From NCBI GenBank assembly GCA_905221605.1, contig CAJNDS010000524.1:774581-838580 (forward strand): a DNA stretch of 64,000 nt, read 5' to 3'. The stretch comes from Symbiodinium natans. Taxonomy: Eukaryota; Sar; Dinophyceae; Suessiales; Symbiodiniaceae. Shown here in pieces: positions 33,173-45,710 of the stretch. Each line of letters opens with the position of its first letter. Position 1 is the first letter of the stretch. The position numbers were made by a program, and so were the translations under genes. The notes under the pieces are model-generated. The model was not told the origin of the DNA and did no database searches. It saw only the letters and a list, made by a program, of their open reading frames with translations.

Positions 33173-34419
33173 CGAGCCGGGGAGAGGCGTGAGCTATGGC
33201 CACAAAGGGCTTCTGAACTCGAGGATTTTGCGAGGCCTGAGTTGGAAGCAAGCTTTGCCAAGGCAGGGACATCACGGGACTTGATGGCAGATCATTGGTC
33301 TCCGACAGCCACTGGGTTCTACGATGTATGTGTCCTTCAGGTCCTCCAAGCAAGCCTCGAAGGAGCGGACGGAGCGGAGCACGAGGAAGGCGAGCAAGAG
33401 AGGAGCACCAGGGAGCAAAATCAGGTACTACAGGGTCTATAGAGTGTACAGTCGATAGAGTTTAGATGAGTTGAAAGATGTTTACAGTAGGGATCATCAG
33501 GTCATTTGGGTTTAGGTGGTTCGGAGAGGTACGAGTTCTGGGCATGAAGGTAGAAATGGATGGAAGCCTGGCATCAGAGGACGTGGGCCATCGATGCGGA
33601 TCCCGCCTGCATGGATGAGGATGTCGGTGTGGAAGCGCAGACCTCGGTTTCTTCCCCTGTCGCCCAGACATTTCGCGCGCTCCCTCTCGACATCTCTCTG
33701 CCCTGCTGGTTGCATGTGGGCAAGGCTGCAGCCGAGGACTCGGCAGCGCCAGCTTGAACCCGCCCTTGTTTGCTCAGAGCTCTTGTCACGTGTTTATCAT
33801 AAATTGTCACAATCTGTTTCTATCAGGAGCTTGACTTGGGAGCGGATGACCAGGCCAAAGGGGGACACAAAGCACAGGCTGTGCATTGAGAACTTGGAGT
33901 TCGAATGCTGAAGTCCACTCATGGTCAGGCTCCAGAAGTCTTGGAGCAGATAGCTTTTGTTGCGCTGCCGCTTCTGGCAGATGAAGGCATGGCGGCATGA
34001 CGACATAACATGCAACCTATTTGTTGGGACGGCCTTGGGAGAGGATCAGAAATCAATTACCTTCTGGCCCAAGCGTGCCACATCGCTGGCGATGAGGTAG
34101 TGGAGTTCATGTCCAAGTTGTCGGGCTGCGCTGTGAGAGAGACACGCGCAGGAGCCACGCATGTGCAGTGCCAGCGAGGAGCGACTGCGGTTGCTCGGCG
34201 AGGACTCTTGTGACTGTCAGGGCATGGTGAAGAGGCGAAGCCCATCCCAACATTGAACGAAAGAAGGACATCCGCAGACAACAAGACCTCCAAGAGATCG
34301 GGGCTGTGAGTGTAGCACGCCTTGCATTGGACTCAGAACTGTTTTGCGGTGCGGATTGGGTTGCTGCCGAACAGATGTGCCAATTACATCTACTGACCTA
34401 CTGCATCATCTTAATCTAA

Positions 34420-36190
34420 ACAATGATCAGAGCAAGCCTTTACATCCGCAGCCGCAGCTCAGAGGTCGCAGCAGCTGGAGCAGCTGCCGCTGGAGCAGTG
34501 TCCTCTGCGGTGTCGCTTGCTGAGGAGCCCATTGGCACCCCTGATTTTGGCATGCCTTGCACAAAAGCACTCCGCCGGTGCAAACAACGAAGTGAGACCG
34601 ACAAGCAGGCCCTGAGTGGTGACGCGCAGTCACTTCCAGAGCTTCCAGATGTTCCAATCTTCTCCGACTTGATCAAGGCTGGGCAGATCCTAGAGTGCTA
34701 GGGCTTGCGACCGTGGGGAGCATCGCTTGACAACACCTCGAGTGCTTGCTTGGGTGGTGCTGGGGCCTCGTGCTGGGTCGCAGGAAAGCACGGATTGCGG
34801 CCCAGACGAGGCCTTGAATCCTTCAAGACGGGGGGGCCGGGGTGGTGGTGGGGGGTGTCGATATTCTTGCCGCATCTTGCAAGGGGCCATGTCGAGGCCT
34901 TGGATCCTGTCAGCCGCTTGCTTTCCGAACTGTCGGTGAGCGAGCTGCCGACCCCCACCACAAGCGGGGCGCTTATCTGGACAGTTGGGATGCACCAGGC
35001 GTGGACGAGCACTACTCTCAACAGAGCCCTCCACAACTTATATCCTTGCAGAAACTCGAAAGAACTCGAGTCCCCCGGCCCCCTTCTGGCTCGGTAGACC
35101 TGTTCCCGGCATGCTGGGGCGACAAAAACTCGAAGCGAATCCACGGAACCTTGCCCTTGCCCAGCTCCCCTGCACCGGCCCCCAGCCCACCCGGTTAGTG
35201 CACGGTTATATAAGATAAAGATTGTCGCTGTCGAATCTACCGGGCCAGCTCCTAGGGAGCAAGCAGTGGTCATTCGCTGTTGAGGTGTGGACACACGTGT
35301 TGTGATGAGTGATGGCTCCGAGCGGCAAGCCTGGCTTCAAACCAACGTGGTTGCCAGGCCCTTACAGGCCCTTGAAGGCCACATCCCGCAGTATTTCACA
35401 GTCGTGCTTCGAGCAAAGCAAGGATTCTCCCAAGGAGAGTCTTCTGGGGCAGGCCTCGTGCACAGCTCTTGCGCAGCCGTCGATGCTTATCCTATGGGAG
35501 AGTAGCTGTCAGGATTGCGGGCCAGTCCTTGTCCTTGAAGTCTGGGCTGCTGCCCCAGTGCAGACTTCAACACTTATGCGTCTGCTTCCAATAAGAGAAG
35601 TCTCGAGGTTCTGCAGGAGGGCGCCTAGCTGAGCTTGTCTGGGGGAGAGCGAACTCTCAACTCTTGCAAGGGTGGTGCCAGATAGTGCCTCCCGAGTGCA
35701 ACTGCCCATCGATCAGGCACAAATGCCTCACAGCTTCTGTCCCAGGCAGAAGTGCACAACATCCGAGGTATAAATGCTACTAAGCATGCAAGTGATGCAA
35801 CGCAGATGCAAAAGAACACGGCTGCTGGCAGGTGAACTGTTCATTCATCGTCGATGTGCTGCAGTCGATCCAGCGAAGACATTGCGAGCCATTGTCCTTC
35901 AAAAGCTGGCTGCGTGACTCTGTGTTGTCACCTCACGCCAGGCACAGAATGCTGTCAGCACCAGACCTGGCCTTCGAGGTAGTCATCATGCCAGGCGAGT
36001 CGGCGAGTCATGTAAAGTAGATGTCGGTGTGTTTGGAGTGACCCTTACTGGTGCGACATCCCTTGCTTCCTTGAGCCCCAAGAAAACATGCGCAACTTCT
36101 TATCGAAGGTGCTGATCTGCTTCAAGTTGATCCTCAATCTTTGGCAATTGCAAAGACTGCACGTGCCAAAGAAGGCACCCCTGCAGTGAT
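34420..36190. other. Spacer without a supported gene
   Basis: Frames at 34423-34701 and 35287-35632 are open but have no recognisable family. The 34.7-35.2 kb part is G/C-rich, and equally long frames exist on both strands, so strand and coding status are undecided. Confidence 0.25.
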
Positions 36191-38030
36191 GTACCTGTAT
36201 GCAGTGTAGGGAGACCGCACTTAATGTTCTCCACCGCCAGGGCGACAGCGACCAAGCGATCTGTCCCGCGCCCAGCGAAAAAAAGTCAGTTGACCGTGTC
36301 TTCTTCGATTTTCTTTGAGCTGCCAGTTTTTGCAGGCGGGAGCGCGTCCTGCTTGATAGTGATGTTCGACGGCAGACATCTATTTTCAGCGTGCTGCCGG
36401 AGGAGTTGCCCTGGGATGCCCTGGGTCGATCCGTGTGATCAGTGTGGGGTGAGATATACTGCAGCGACTACCGTAGCGAGTGTGGCTGTACTGCACTGAG
36501 CTTGCTGCGAGGAGTCACCATTGCCAACGTTTGCAAAGGGGCTCACAGGATCCTTCGTGACATGGGGGTGCGATTCTCTGTGCCCAAGTAATCGCCTAGC
36601 ACTCCGAAGGACAACCGCCGCTTTCAATGCGGTGTTCACTTGCACAAGCACCTTCATGGAGCAGGTTGGAGGCACCCCGCTCTTCATGAGATCCACGCAT
36701 GGCCGCCATGGCCCCTGTCATTCTTGAAGTTTCGCAGGCCGTGCACTTCTTCGACGAACTGCGGATTCTGACCCGCTTTGCCAGCCAGCCGGTTGGGTGT
36801 CTGTGGAGCGAAAACTGCGTGCGATCCTGACAGTGTTTTAGGTAAGCGAGTGGACGAGTTGCTTTTTCCTGCTCAGATGCTGTCAGCCAAACCAGCCTAA
36901 AGGTCCTAATGAGCGAGGTTGTGCCTGATTGGTTTCGCAAGCAAGGAGAGCGAGAGTAACTAGTAAGCAGATGTGCTAACGGTTGAGCAGTTCCTCCGGG
37001 TGGTGGTGGCGATGTGGTTCAGAATCCCCTTTATAATCCTTTATCGCAATCACTTGGCCCGACTACCCGTGCTGCGGGAGCAGCAATGGTTCCTTCACCG
37101 AGAAGGCAGGTTCACACGGTGACTGAAGCAGGCAACCTCAAGAGTCTAACAGCCTCAAATTCTAAGCCTACCCGTCCCCCAAAATGAGGTCAGACAATAA
37201 CCAAACAATGGTAGCACTACAATACAAGCTGTCTCTAAGTTGCCTTGCACGGAGAACTTCACGTACGGCAGACCACCGCAGCTTGTTCGCTCTCGAAGCA
37301 GTGCCTTCATGAACTGGCCTTGTCTTATGCCATGGACACCACACCCAGCAGGCTCTGGCCACAGACAGTGCAAGGAAGGGAAGACGGAACTGTTCTTTCT
37401 GACAGGCGCAGCGCGAGATTGCAGGCTGCTTTGCAGGAGGGCAAGTCCGGCTTCAGGACTGCCCCTTTTACCACGCGTCTGCAGTGGTGACACTTTGGGG
37501 AATGGCCCTAGCACGCCAGTCCTCTTCTACAGAGTGCAAGTGCCGCCAGTGAACCTCAGCAGCTGGGGCCTGAACCTGGCTGATCTGGTCCACTTGCAGA
37601 ATGAGAGTTGGAGCAACGGAAGCACACTGATTTGAGGTGCGGCGCGTGCTTGCTGGAAATTGACACAGCCAGCACGACACTTAGTCACCAAACCAAGCGC
37701 TGATGGCGCATGGTTAGGATCGATCGTGTACGGCGCAAATTGCAAAGAAGAAATCACGGGCCTGCCCACCTCAGGCAAAGAGGGCGAGTTCGTGGCTCTG
37801 CTGGACTCCTGCAACCCCACACACTTCTTTCACGTGAGGTCGCTGGTCAAGAATCAACACCCCGGGTCAGCGTCACAGCTTGTGTGAGCAGGTGCATCTC
37901 CACATGGGCAGAGCAAGAGAACACCTGCCCGTTGCAGTGCACCCAGTCAAGTCAAGGACGTTTCGGTAGCAAGGCTGTCAGTTTGCACAGCTTGTCTTTG
38001 GGCTAACCGCCATCTGCCATCTGAGGTGTA
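36190..38030 (+). CDS. Unidentified multi-exon gene
   Basis: A series of coding-like frames in one direction: about 36215-36316 (ALNVLHRQGDSDQAICPAPS), 36337-36438 (RERVLLDSDVRRQTSIFSVL then PEELPWDALGR), 36513-36589 (VTIANVCKGAHRILRDMGVR), 36737-36820 (AVHFFDELRILTRFASQPVG), 36880-36957 (SLKVLMSEVVPDWFRKQGER), 37245-37485 (DRRSARLQAALQEGKSGFRT), 37534-37634 (VNLSSWGLNLADLVHLQ) and 37690-37880 (GAWLGSIVYGANCKEEITGL). Spacings of 60-150 bases with AG/G edges fit the intron style here. No family recognised; order and joins are inferred. Confidence 0.35.
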
Positions 38031-38993
38031 AGTGCAGATTTTCTCGGATTGGCGTGTATGGTGTTGACGGCGACTTGCGACGCGCTTGCCTTATTGTTGA
38101 ATTCAAAGTGAAAGGTGCTCTCAGTCGTAGTTGAATGCTGTTGAATGTCACTTTGAAGTTTACCAACTTGGGTTTGATTTCGCGACAGCGGCTTTGCTGC
38201 CAAGGCGTCATTGCTGTAGAAGAGAGGGATCAAAACTCAGAAGGCCCGATATTCTGGCTGAGGCAAGAGGCGTATAGTGTCCTTCAACTCTTGCAGGAGA
38301 GACAAGCGCTGAATTTGAAGATCACGTCTGCAGCATCTGTGCTGAGCCTACATGTGGCTGGTGTAGCTGTAGCTGAGAAAGTGCAGCTGTCAAGCTTCAC
38401 ATTCAGCATTCATCCTATGCAGAGCCAGGCAAGCAGGCGGGCGCGGACGATGCTCTCTTGCTCTGTGATGGACGCAACGGCCACTGTCGTGCCACATGGC
38501 CGCAGCGATTTTCAGCCAGTCTTGTTGTTGGTACGTTCGCAGCGCCCAATGTTCGTCTGTGATGGGCCCTCGTCTCAGAATGCCGCCCACTTTCACTGCC
38601 TGGGCTTGCAGCGCACCGAGCATCCAGGGGCCCACAGTCGTTCAGTAGTCTTGACAGAGCTAGCCAGGTCTAGAGTGGTTTGAGGCGTCGCGGAGGTCGG
38701 TGTTGTCTTGAGCTTGCAGGCCTGGCGTGCCCGAAGGAGAGTGGCCCAGGGCTGAGCTCTAACCATGGCAGGTTGCAAGCAGTCTTTGAGAGTCTGTTGC
38801 GTACCTTGAAGGTTCTGTTCCGAATGCCAGGAGAGTTGCCCGTTACTGCAGCCTCCCTGAGTTTTCTCCCTTGCTTTTCTCAACTCCCTGCTTCTCCTCT
38901 CCTTTTTTTTTTTTTGTTTTTCTCCTCTCCTTTCCTCTTCATTTCTCTCCTTCCGCCGTTCTAGCCCATCAGGAGTTTCCGCTGTCGGAGTTC

Positions 38994-40409
38994 ATGCAGG
39001 GAACGGAGGCAAAGGAGATGGACGGAAGCTTATTGGACATGAAGGACGGCGTGGCTTCTCCGGGGTTCCCAAAGAAGGAGGCCTCGGGCAGGAAAGCAGA
39101 GGAAGCAGAGGAAGCAGCAAGCTGCGCCTCGCCTCAGCCGCAATCGACGCAAGTTGCGCGGCCTTCGGCTCTTAAGAAGAAGCCGAAGACCGCGGAGTCC
39201 CAGGAGCCCCAGGAGTTCCAGGAGTCCCAGGAGTGCTCCGATGAGTGCAGGGGTGTGGCGCAGGTCCAGGTCCATGGAGGAAGCTCTTCCTCGAAGGCTG
39301 CTTCATCGTCAGATGCTTTGGCAGTGATCACCAAGGAAGAGAAGAGGGCGCCGACTGTGCAGGCTCAGGCAGTTCCAAAGTGGATATACAGAAAAGGCTC
39401 ATGTTTGTTTGTGGATCTGGGTGGCCGTCGCATCAAAGACTCTGCTGCCATGACGGTTGCCAAGTTTGTCCGAGCAGCGCTGGAGAAGGTCAGGGGAGCA
39501 AGGGTTGGAGGTGTCGCATCTTTGGACCTTTGCTTGTTGCTTGCGGGAAATCGCCTTAGCCGTCGGGGACTCGAGGCTTTCCTGAGTGCTGCAAAGGAGA
39601 CTGGGCATCACGTGTCATGCTTGGATGTGGAGCGCAACCGACTGGACCCCGATGCAATGCAGTGGCTGGCAGAATGGCTGACCAGACAAAGGAAGGGTCC
39701 ACCACAGAAAATCCTGCTCTCGCACAATCGTAGCATCGGTGACTCAGCGGTCAAGAGCTTTTTGCAGCTTCTTGGCCGATCGCGCTCAGGTAGAGACCTG
39801 CCACTTTGGGTTGAGGCCAGGTTCGTGGGCATAAAGGATGTAGAGGCAGTCTTGGACGAGCTGTCTGTGGATATCAGCTTGTGCATGGCTCTTGACACGG
39901 ATGCCTGCGGTCCAGACCGTTGTGCCTCGCACGCTGCGGGTGAGCCTGGATCGCATCTACACCTCCCTGGAATTCTGGACCAGCATATCAATGCAGATCT
40001 CGTCTTCCCGACGCAGCCCAATCCACAGGCACAACAAGCACGAGAGGCGCAAGAGGCGCAAGAGGCGCGAGAGGCGCGAGGAGAGTCGCAGGCCAAACAG
40101 TGCGCACAGGGAGCCCAGCGCCAGGTCCCGAGCGATCCCGGAAACCCGGGCCGCCGCGGCCACCGGGGTCAGGGTGCCAGGCTGCCGGAGCCGCAGAAAG
40201 CAATCGGAGAGGGGTCAGATGCCAGCCAAGCAGAAGAGTCGTTAGAGTCCTTAGAGAAAGAGCGTGCTCAGCGGAAAGCATGGGCGAACTCACTGGGGAA
40301 ATCGGTTGTAGCAGAGTTTCCAACCCAGGACCTTCCGGCCCCTGCCCCAAGCTGTGGTTTGTGGGACCTAGTCCGTGCCGAGCAGCGCAAGAAGCGCCGA
40401 ATGGGCTGA
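38994..40409 (+). CDS. Leucine-rich-repeat protein (ribonuclease-inhibitor type), large single exon
   Basis: The frame gives 471 residues from the ATG at 38994. The frame is open upstream through a T-rich stretch ending in TTCTAG at 38964, which looks like a splice acceptor, so an upstream exon may exist. Residues 1-130 are charged and low-complexity, with a QEPQEFQESQE run. Residues about 137-300 carry LRR-like repeats with the L.L..N.L pattern, for example LLLAGNRLSRRGLEAFL, LDVERNRLDPDAMQWLAEWL and ILLSHNRSIGDSAVKSFLQL. Residues 340-400 hold an Ala/Gln/Glu/Arg tandem repeat (AQEAREARG) from GAGGCGCAA codons. The C-terminus is basic (EQRKKRRMG). LRRs of this kind mediate protein binding; the specific role is unknown. 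Confidence 0.6.
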   Translation: MQGTEAKEMDGSLLDMKDGVASPGFPKKEASGRKAEEAEEAASCASPQPQSTQVARPSALKKKPKTAESQEPQEFQESQECSDECRGVAQVQVHGGSSSSKAASSSDALAVITKEEKRAPTVQAQAVPKWIYRKGSCLFVDLGGRRIKDSAAMTVAKFVRAALEKVRGARVGGVASLDLCLLLAGNRLSRRGLEAFLSAAKETGHHVSCLDVERNRLDPDAMQWLAEWLTRQRKGPPQKILLSHNRSIGDSAVKSFLQLLGRSRSGRDLPLWVEARFVGIKDVEAVLDELSVDISLCMALDTDACGPDRCASHAAGEPGSHLHLPGILDQHINADLVFPTQPNPQAQQAREAQEAQEAREARGESQAKQCAQGAQRQVPSDPGNPGRRGHRGQGARLPEPQKAIGEGSDASQAEESLESLEKERAQRKAWANSLGKSVVAEFPTQDLPAPAPSCGLWDLVRAEQRKKRRMG

Positions 40410-40960
40410 GCAAACGAGGCGACATGGCAGATTGTGCCCGTGTCATTCGGCCAGTGCCATTCGGAAATTCGGACTCACGTGGTGCCCGAGAAGAGTCTGA
40501 CAGGCTCTCCTAGCCGAGCCTGCGCCCGACCGACTCGACTCGACAGACTCGGCAACCCTGAGTCCGAGCAAGATCGCAAGCCATCACATGCCAGAAGAAC
40601 GAAATCTGTCGGACAACAGTGACAACAGTCTCTCCTTCGCGGATGGCAGCTGGGCTGAATTTGCAAGCCCGCAAGCCACTGCTGTCAATGAACAGTGTCG
40701 CAGAACGTCTCTGAGCCACACATCTCTGCACTTCTGCTCTTGATTCGACTTGATGGATACCTGTCCAGCCGTCGAGATGGAGCTTCGTGGGATGACAGCA
40801 AGGCATTCAGGATCCGCCCAAACAGCTGCGTACAGTTGCAGCATGTTGCAGCACAGTGTTCTGACCATAGCACAGTTCCTGGGTCTTCAATATGTACGTA
40901 AGAGTGTTCCGGTGCCTTATGGATCGAAGCTTTGTATTGGTTCTCTGAAGTCTTAGTGCC

Positions 40961-41778
40961 ATGGGAAAGCGGTCGAAAGAGTGTGTAGAAGAGGATGAAG
41001 CGGACGAGGCAGGTGATCTTCGGCTTTCGCATAGCCAGGGCTTCGTTGTGTGACAGATACACTTTCGCCCTTCGCCCATGGGGCAAGGAGCAGCCCACGA
41101 AGAAGCTGCAGACTGAGCCGCCCGAGTATGAGGACCACAACTCCCTGAGCTGCTTGGCGCTTCGGAGAGTCGCGATGTTTCGAAGTGTGTGCAGGATCCT
41201 GCCCTCGATAACGATGATGGGGAGCCAACGCAGTTTTCGGTCTCAATCGGCGGACTGAGCTTCGACACAAAGCGAGCAGCGGTGCGAAAGGCCTGTCGGC
41301 GTGTCGAGAATGGCCTAAAATGGCATAGGAAGATCCAATATGATCAAATAAAGCAAGTCTGTGGCCTTTCCATGACCGCCTGTCTGCGCAGGCATGCGCG
41401 AAGTTCGGCGAGGTAGTGACCGTGCGAAGATGGGTGCGCGGGGCCCCTCGCCGAGCCGACGTCTCCTTTTCATCAGCGGAAGAGATGGAAGCCGCCATCC
41501 AGGGAATGGAGGGCAAGGACATTGCGTGCTCAGTTGTGTGCTTTCAGCAGTAGTGAAGAATTGTGAGCTCCGGCCTTTTCCTTTTCAGGGAAAATTCATG
41601 GCTGTCCCTGGAGGAGCTGGACGGGCGAACTGTCAAAGCGAAGGCTACTCCAAAAGAGGAGGAAGTGGTGGCCAAAAAGAAAGGGAAAGGCAAGGGTAAA
41701 GGTGGGAAGGGTAAAGGCAAAGGCAAGGGCAAGAGCAAAGGAAAAGGTGGCGGTGGCGGAGGCAGAGGAAGAGGGTGA
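40961..41778 (+). CDS. Single-RRM RNA-binding protein with Lys/Gly-rich tail, 4 exons
   Basis: Exons 40961-41012, 41133-41290, 41392-41517 and 41614-41778 give 166 residues. The start GCCATGGGA is in good context. After an acidic leader, the RRM has an RNP2-like strand FSVSIGGLSF, an alpha1 helix crossing intron 2 (VRKACAKFGEV), an RNP1-like strand ADVSFSS, and the closing EAAIQGMEGKELDGRTVKA. The tail is almost pure Lys/Gly (KGKGKGGKGKGKG), ending in a Gly/Arg patch. Donors are GT, GC and GA in that order. Intron 3 can also be spliced GT-AG (41526-41588) in the same frame, giving 177 residues with 11 extra at the end of the RRM; I prefer the GA-AG form because it yields a canonical RRM end. 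Exon 1 to 2 is the least certain join. The role is RNA binding; target unknown. Confidence 0.8.
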
Positions 41779-42359
41779 GCACAACCGTGCCGTGCAGGAA
41801 AAATCCCGCATTTGCCGACAAGCAAGCAGAGCAGTAGCAGAGCGCCGTCAGAGGGATCTACCCCTTCCGTGCAGATTGCGGTTGGACATCGGGTTCTGGA
41901 CAAAGCCGCTGAGTCCGCAGCCACTTGCTGCACTCGGCTCTGCCAGAATACCAGAAGGAAGGAACCCTCCAAAGCTTTGCCTATCTCCTGCAAAGCAGGA
42001 TGCCCCCTAGAAGGGAGCTTGACAAGTTCAAGGCACATGCCAAAACTGTTTGCTGTACGCCCTCTTTGCTGCAAAGCAAGTCTCATACCTTTGAACTTGT
42101 GTTTGCATTCCTAACCAACTCCTCGGAGGGCCACCGGTTCAAAGTCACTCGCTTTTCAAAAGAAAATTCTGTCACGTTCACGGTCTTCAGCTTAGACAAT
42201 GTTATCGTCTTCGGAGCTTACCTGCTAGCAGCTGCTGGCTACTCATCAATCTCCTCCGTTTCGATGTGACATTTGGCCCCTTCCGATGGCCCATGCGCAG
42301 GCTCAGTGACAACATGAAGTTGTGCCGGCATGAGCCAGAATGGGCTGAATCGGCATCAG

Positions 42360-42770
42360 GTCTGGGACATTGACGAGGAGAAGCTGCTCCGGCATTTCTG
42401 CCTGGAGGATGAGTGCAAGGAGGCGCACAATGGCGTTCTCACCTTCGTTTCGCAGTTTGGCAAGGGGTTGGGCAGGTGCTGGCATGGTTGACAGAGAAAG
42501 ACTACAAGCGCCCCGAGGACCTGCAAGTGATGCACAGTTACAAAATGCCACAAACGAAGACTCAAGACTCCTCGCCCAGGCCTTCGCAGAGCGGCTGGCG
42601 CTCTCAAGACGCGGCTTGGTCGTGCTTGGCCGTGTCCGATTGTTCCAGATCCTCTCTTCTTCGGCTGCATGCAGAAATGCCCACCGGGTGACAGGCCTCC
42701 GTGAGGCCAGCAATGAACGTGTCAAGGAGTCTGACATTCGAGAAGCCATGTGGGGAGACCCAGCTTAGCG
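42360..42770 (+). CDS. Unidentified coding-like exons
   Basis: The exon at about 42360-42419 reads VWDIDEEKLLRHFCLEDECK. The next, starting after CAG at 42475, reads VLAWLTEKDYKRPEDLQVMH. Joining them needs a GA-AG intron of 56 bases (AAG/GAGG to CAG/GTGC). A further frame at 42560-42767 contains ERLALSRRGLVVLGRVRLFQ and ends at TAG. Composition is strongly coding. No family recognised. Confidence 0.35.
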
Positions 42771-43772
42771 TTTGTTGCAAGCGGTGCCACCTGGCTTTAT
42801 CACTTCTGGCGTTTCAGGATGCTTGCGCTGGGCAGCCTGCATTGCTTGGATTTCAACAAGGCGCCAGGAAGGACTCCAGGACTGGGGCCCGGCAGTTCTG
42901 CTCTTGGGCTGCAACGCGAGGGCCAGTCGGTGCTGCAATCGGAGGAGCAGAAGAAGGAGGCTTCGCTCTCTTTCAATCTCTTTCAACCATGTTTTGCAGC
43001 CATCTTGCCCATGCAGTTGCTGTACAGCCCGCTGCTCCCCCTTGAGTCAGAGAATGTGAGGCTTTGGATGCCACTGTGCCTGTCTTGAGCAACCTCAGGC
43101 AGTGTGGGGACTCTGATTTTCAGGGCTCCCGCACGTTTCTAGGTGTAGAGCGTCCGGTGACTGCCTGATAGCTACATCTTCCTGAAGCGCAACGACTCGC
43201 ACAACTCGGTCCGGGCGGCCACATTGGGACTCACCTTCTGTGACAGGCCCAGACCATCTGCATACCTCCCATGTCGAGAGACGTCTCATGCTGGCACAAT
43301 CTGGCGCCTGCTCGTCCGTGCCAGGCTTGCAGATGCACCGCTTCCCATGAGGGCGAAGCTTCTGTTTCGAAGAGGCTTTCGTAAGTTTGCGTCTTGTTGA
43401 GAAATGATTGCATGCATGCTCAGAAATCAGGCCTCGGCAGGTGCAAGAGCCCAAGGTTTTTGGTTGGTAGTGTGAATGGGCTGAATGGGTGTGAATGCAG
43501 TGATGGCATTCTTGTGGCATCTCAGATGCGGGCCTCAGGCCAAGCAAAGGACTACACCGAAGCTTCTCAAGACTTTCTTGGAGCAGCCAGGCAGGTAGTC
43601 AAGCACAGGCTTTGATGTTTCAAACGAGGTAGAGTTGGGGTAGCCAACATGAAGCATTTTAGAAGGCCACTGTAAATCTGAGTCGAATTGGATACTGTAT
43701 CACTGTAGGCAGTTCTGATGGGGCATCAAACCTGAGAGTCTCGAATTCTTATCGCGGGATTGGGCGGTAAGG

Positions 43773-44770
43773 ATGATCAACCAACAGTTCCAGGCTGGGG
43801 TTGCTGACAAACCTCCAGCCGCCTCGGATTCGACCGATTGCAACAGGATTCTTCCTGAAGACCGCGAGATTCGGAAAGCCTTGGAGGAGTGCAAGGTGGG
43901 AGCCATGCGCTTGATGCACCGGCCACACTTGACCACCGTTGCTCCTTTTTTTCAATCTCCCGTGAGGAATCAGCCCGCAAGCAAAACAGCGACTCGCACA
44001 GCAGGCTTTGGACTTCATGTCCAGTTTCTGAGCAGGTTGCTGTTATTAACGCAATGAGGTGGAGAGGCATGATGACAAGCGGTGCTGACAAGCTGAAGGC
44101 GCCATGCAACTGTGATCAACTGTGTTTGGCATTGTGTTGACTCACGGAAGTGAGAGGCTTCGGCACGGAGATGCTCCAGACGTGCGCGGCGACAGATGCG
44201 TGAGGCAGACATGTGCTCTGGAGACTCTAGTCTTGTTGACTTATTGTTTGCTTTCAGCAGCGCGATGCAGCGGGTGAAAGCTGGTGGGGCAGGTGCTGTC
44301 CATGCTGGCAGAGCCTTTGCTGGCCCAGCGCTCGACAGGATTTGTAAAGCTTCCTGAAGCTCTACCGGAATATCAGCCGGCTCGTCAGCACATCTTCAAT
44401 ATACCTTTCATCTGTCCGAGTTTCTGGCCATCATCCTTCTGGCACCCCTGATGGGCGCTGAGCATCCTCCCTTGTGCTGAGTTCACGTGACTTCTCTACT
44501 GCATGCGATTATTGCCAAGGTTTGCTGGCGTGTTCGGTTATCTCCTGAGATGGCTAAAACCGAAAGGACGATAGGAAGGTGTCAGATCGGCCTAGCCTGG
44601 GCGGTCCCAAGTTCATGATCACCGTGCAGCTGCGACATCGGCCTCCGCGGCGTCCGACAACGGATGCAGCATGGGTGCAGTTCCAAAGCTCCCCAAGTGA
44701 AGCGGAGAAGTTGCGACGAAATGCGCAGCGCTCAGCATCTCCATCGATGCACGGCCGTATCGAGCCCTGA
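43773..44770 (+). CDS. Unidentified coding-like exons
   Basis: Frames at 43780-43895 (ILPEDREIRKALEECK), 44283-44452 (KLVGQVLSMLAEPLLAQRST then GFVKLPEALPEYQPARQH) and 44579-44769 (KFMITVQLRHRPPRRPTTDA, then QSSPSEAEKLRRNAQRS, ending at TGA) look like exons on the + strand. They are bounded by AG/G motifs. No family recognised, and whether they form one gene is unknown. Confidence 0.3.
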
Positions 44771-45710
44771 AGCAGCGCCAGGCCACAAGTAGCAGTCCGC
44801 CAGGCATTCGCTTGATGACGGGTTGCGAGCATGACTGGAATGGACCAAAAAGTGCCAGTGCGATCGCTTGGGCGCCCCGAGTCCCAGAAAAATCCTTCAG
44901 ATTCCTTCAGATTCAGGTGTCTTCACATCGCATGTCCTGGTCCGCAAATGCTGTGGTGGTCACACCAATATGGCTTTCACGCAGTCTTTAGGAGTAGCTT
45001 TCCACCCCAAACCTAAGTGTGCCAGAGCCGCGCCATAAGCTGCACATGCAGAGTCACCGAATTCGCACGTGACTGGACGAGAGAATCCAAACTCGAAACA
45101 TCTCGTTAGCCGCTGTAAGCCAGAGCGCAACGTCAAAACACATACCCAGGATACAAGCAAGATCAAGCAAGCTGATGTTGTGATCCCCGTTTGGGCACTC
45201 TGCACCGCCGCTGCATCGCCGAAGGCCGAATGGGGGTTCGGGTGAGGTCCCTGATGAATGCGATGTGCACACTGGATCACATTGGCATGCGCAGGGAGCG
45301 ATGGGCCGAGGGAAGCCTCGCAGGGAGCGCAGCTGCACTTTGCTGTGTTGATGCATTTTGCTGCAAGCTGTGTCGGGTGGCGGTTTGAGAGTTGCCCCGC
45401 AGGAAAAGCCTGAGGCGCCCGTCGGCGGGCCCGAGTGCTAGCCTCGGACGCTTGTGCTTCACTGTGCAAGAAGAGCCCGTCACACGCCATGTTATCAGCA
45501 CACGAATATCACAAGAAGCGTGGCAGATCTTCATCAAGGTTGATGTTTGACGTTGTCGCGCCATGCAAAATGCAAGCTTGAAACATCATGATTGCTTTGC
45601 TTGATTCTGTCTGTTTTCTTCCATGCATGCTGTTTGGGGTGCTGGCAGTCTTGGTGGTGGCGACGCTCTCCAGTGCCCTCTGAGCCCATTCGCTGCAACG
45701 AGGCTTGCAG

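Noticed and set aside
33516-33911. 131-codon + strand frame after the EF-hand-like exon
   Set aside because: Arg/Pro-rich, overlapping several other frames, and without the second EF-hand half that would link it to the exon at 32921.
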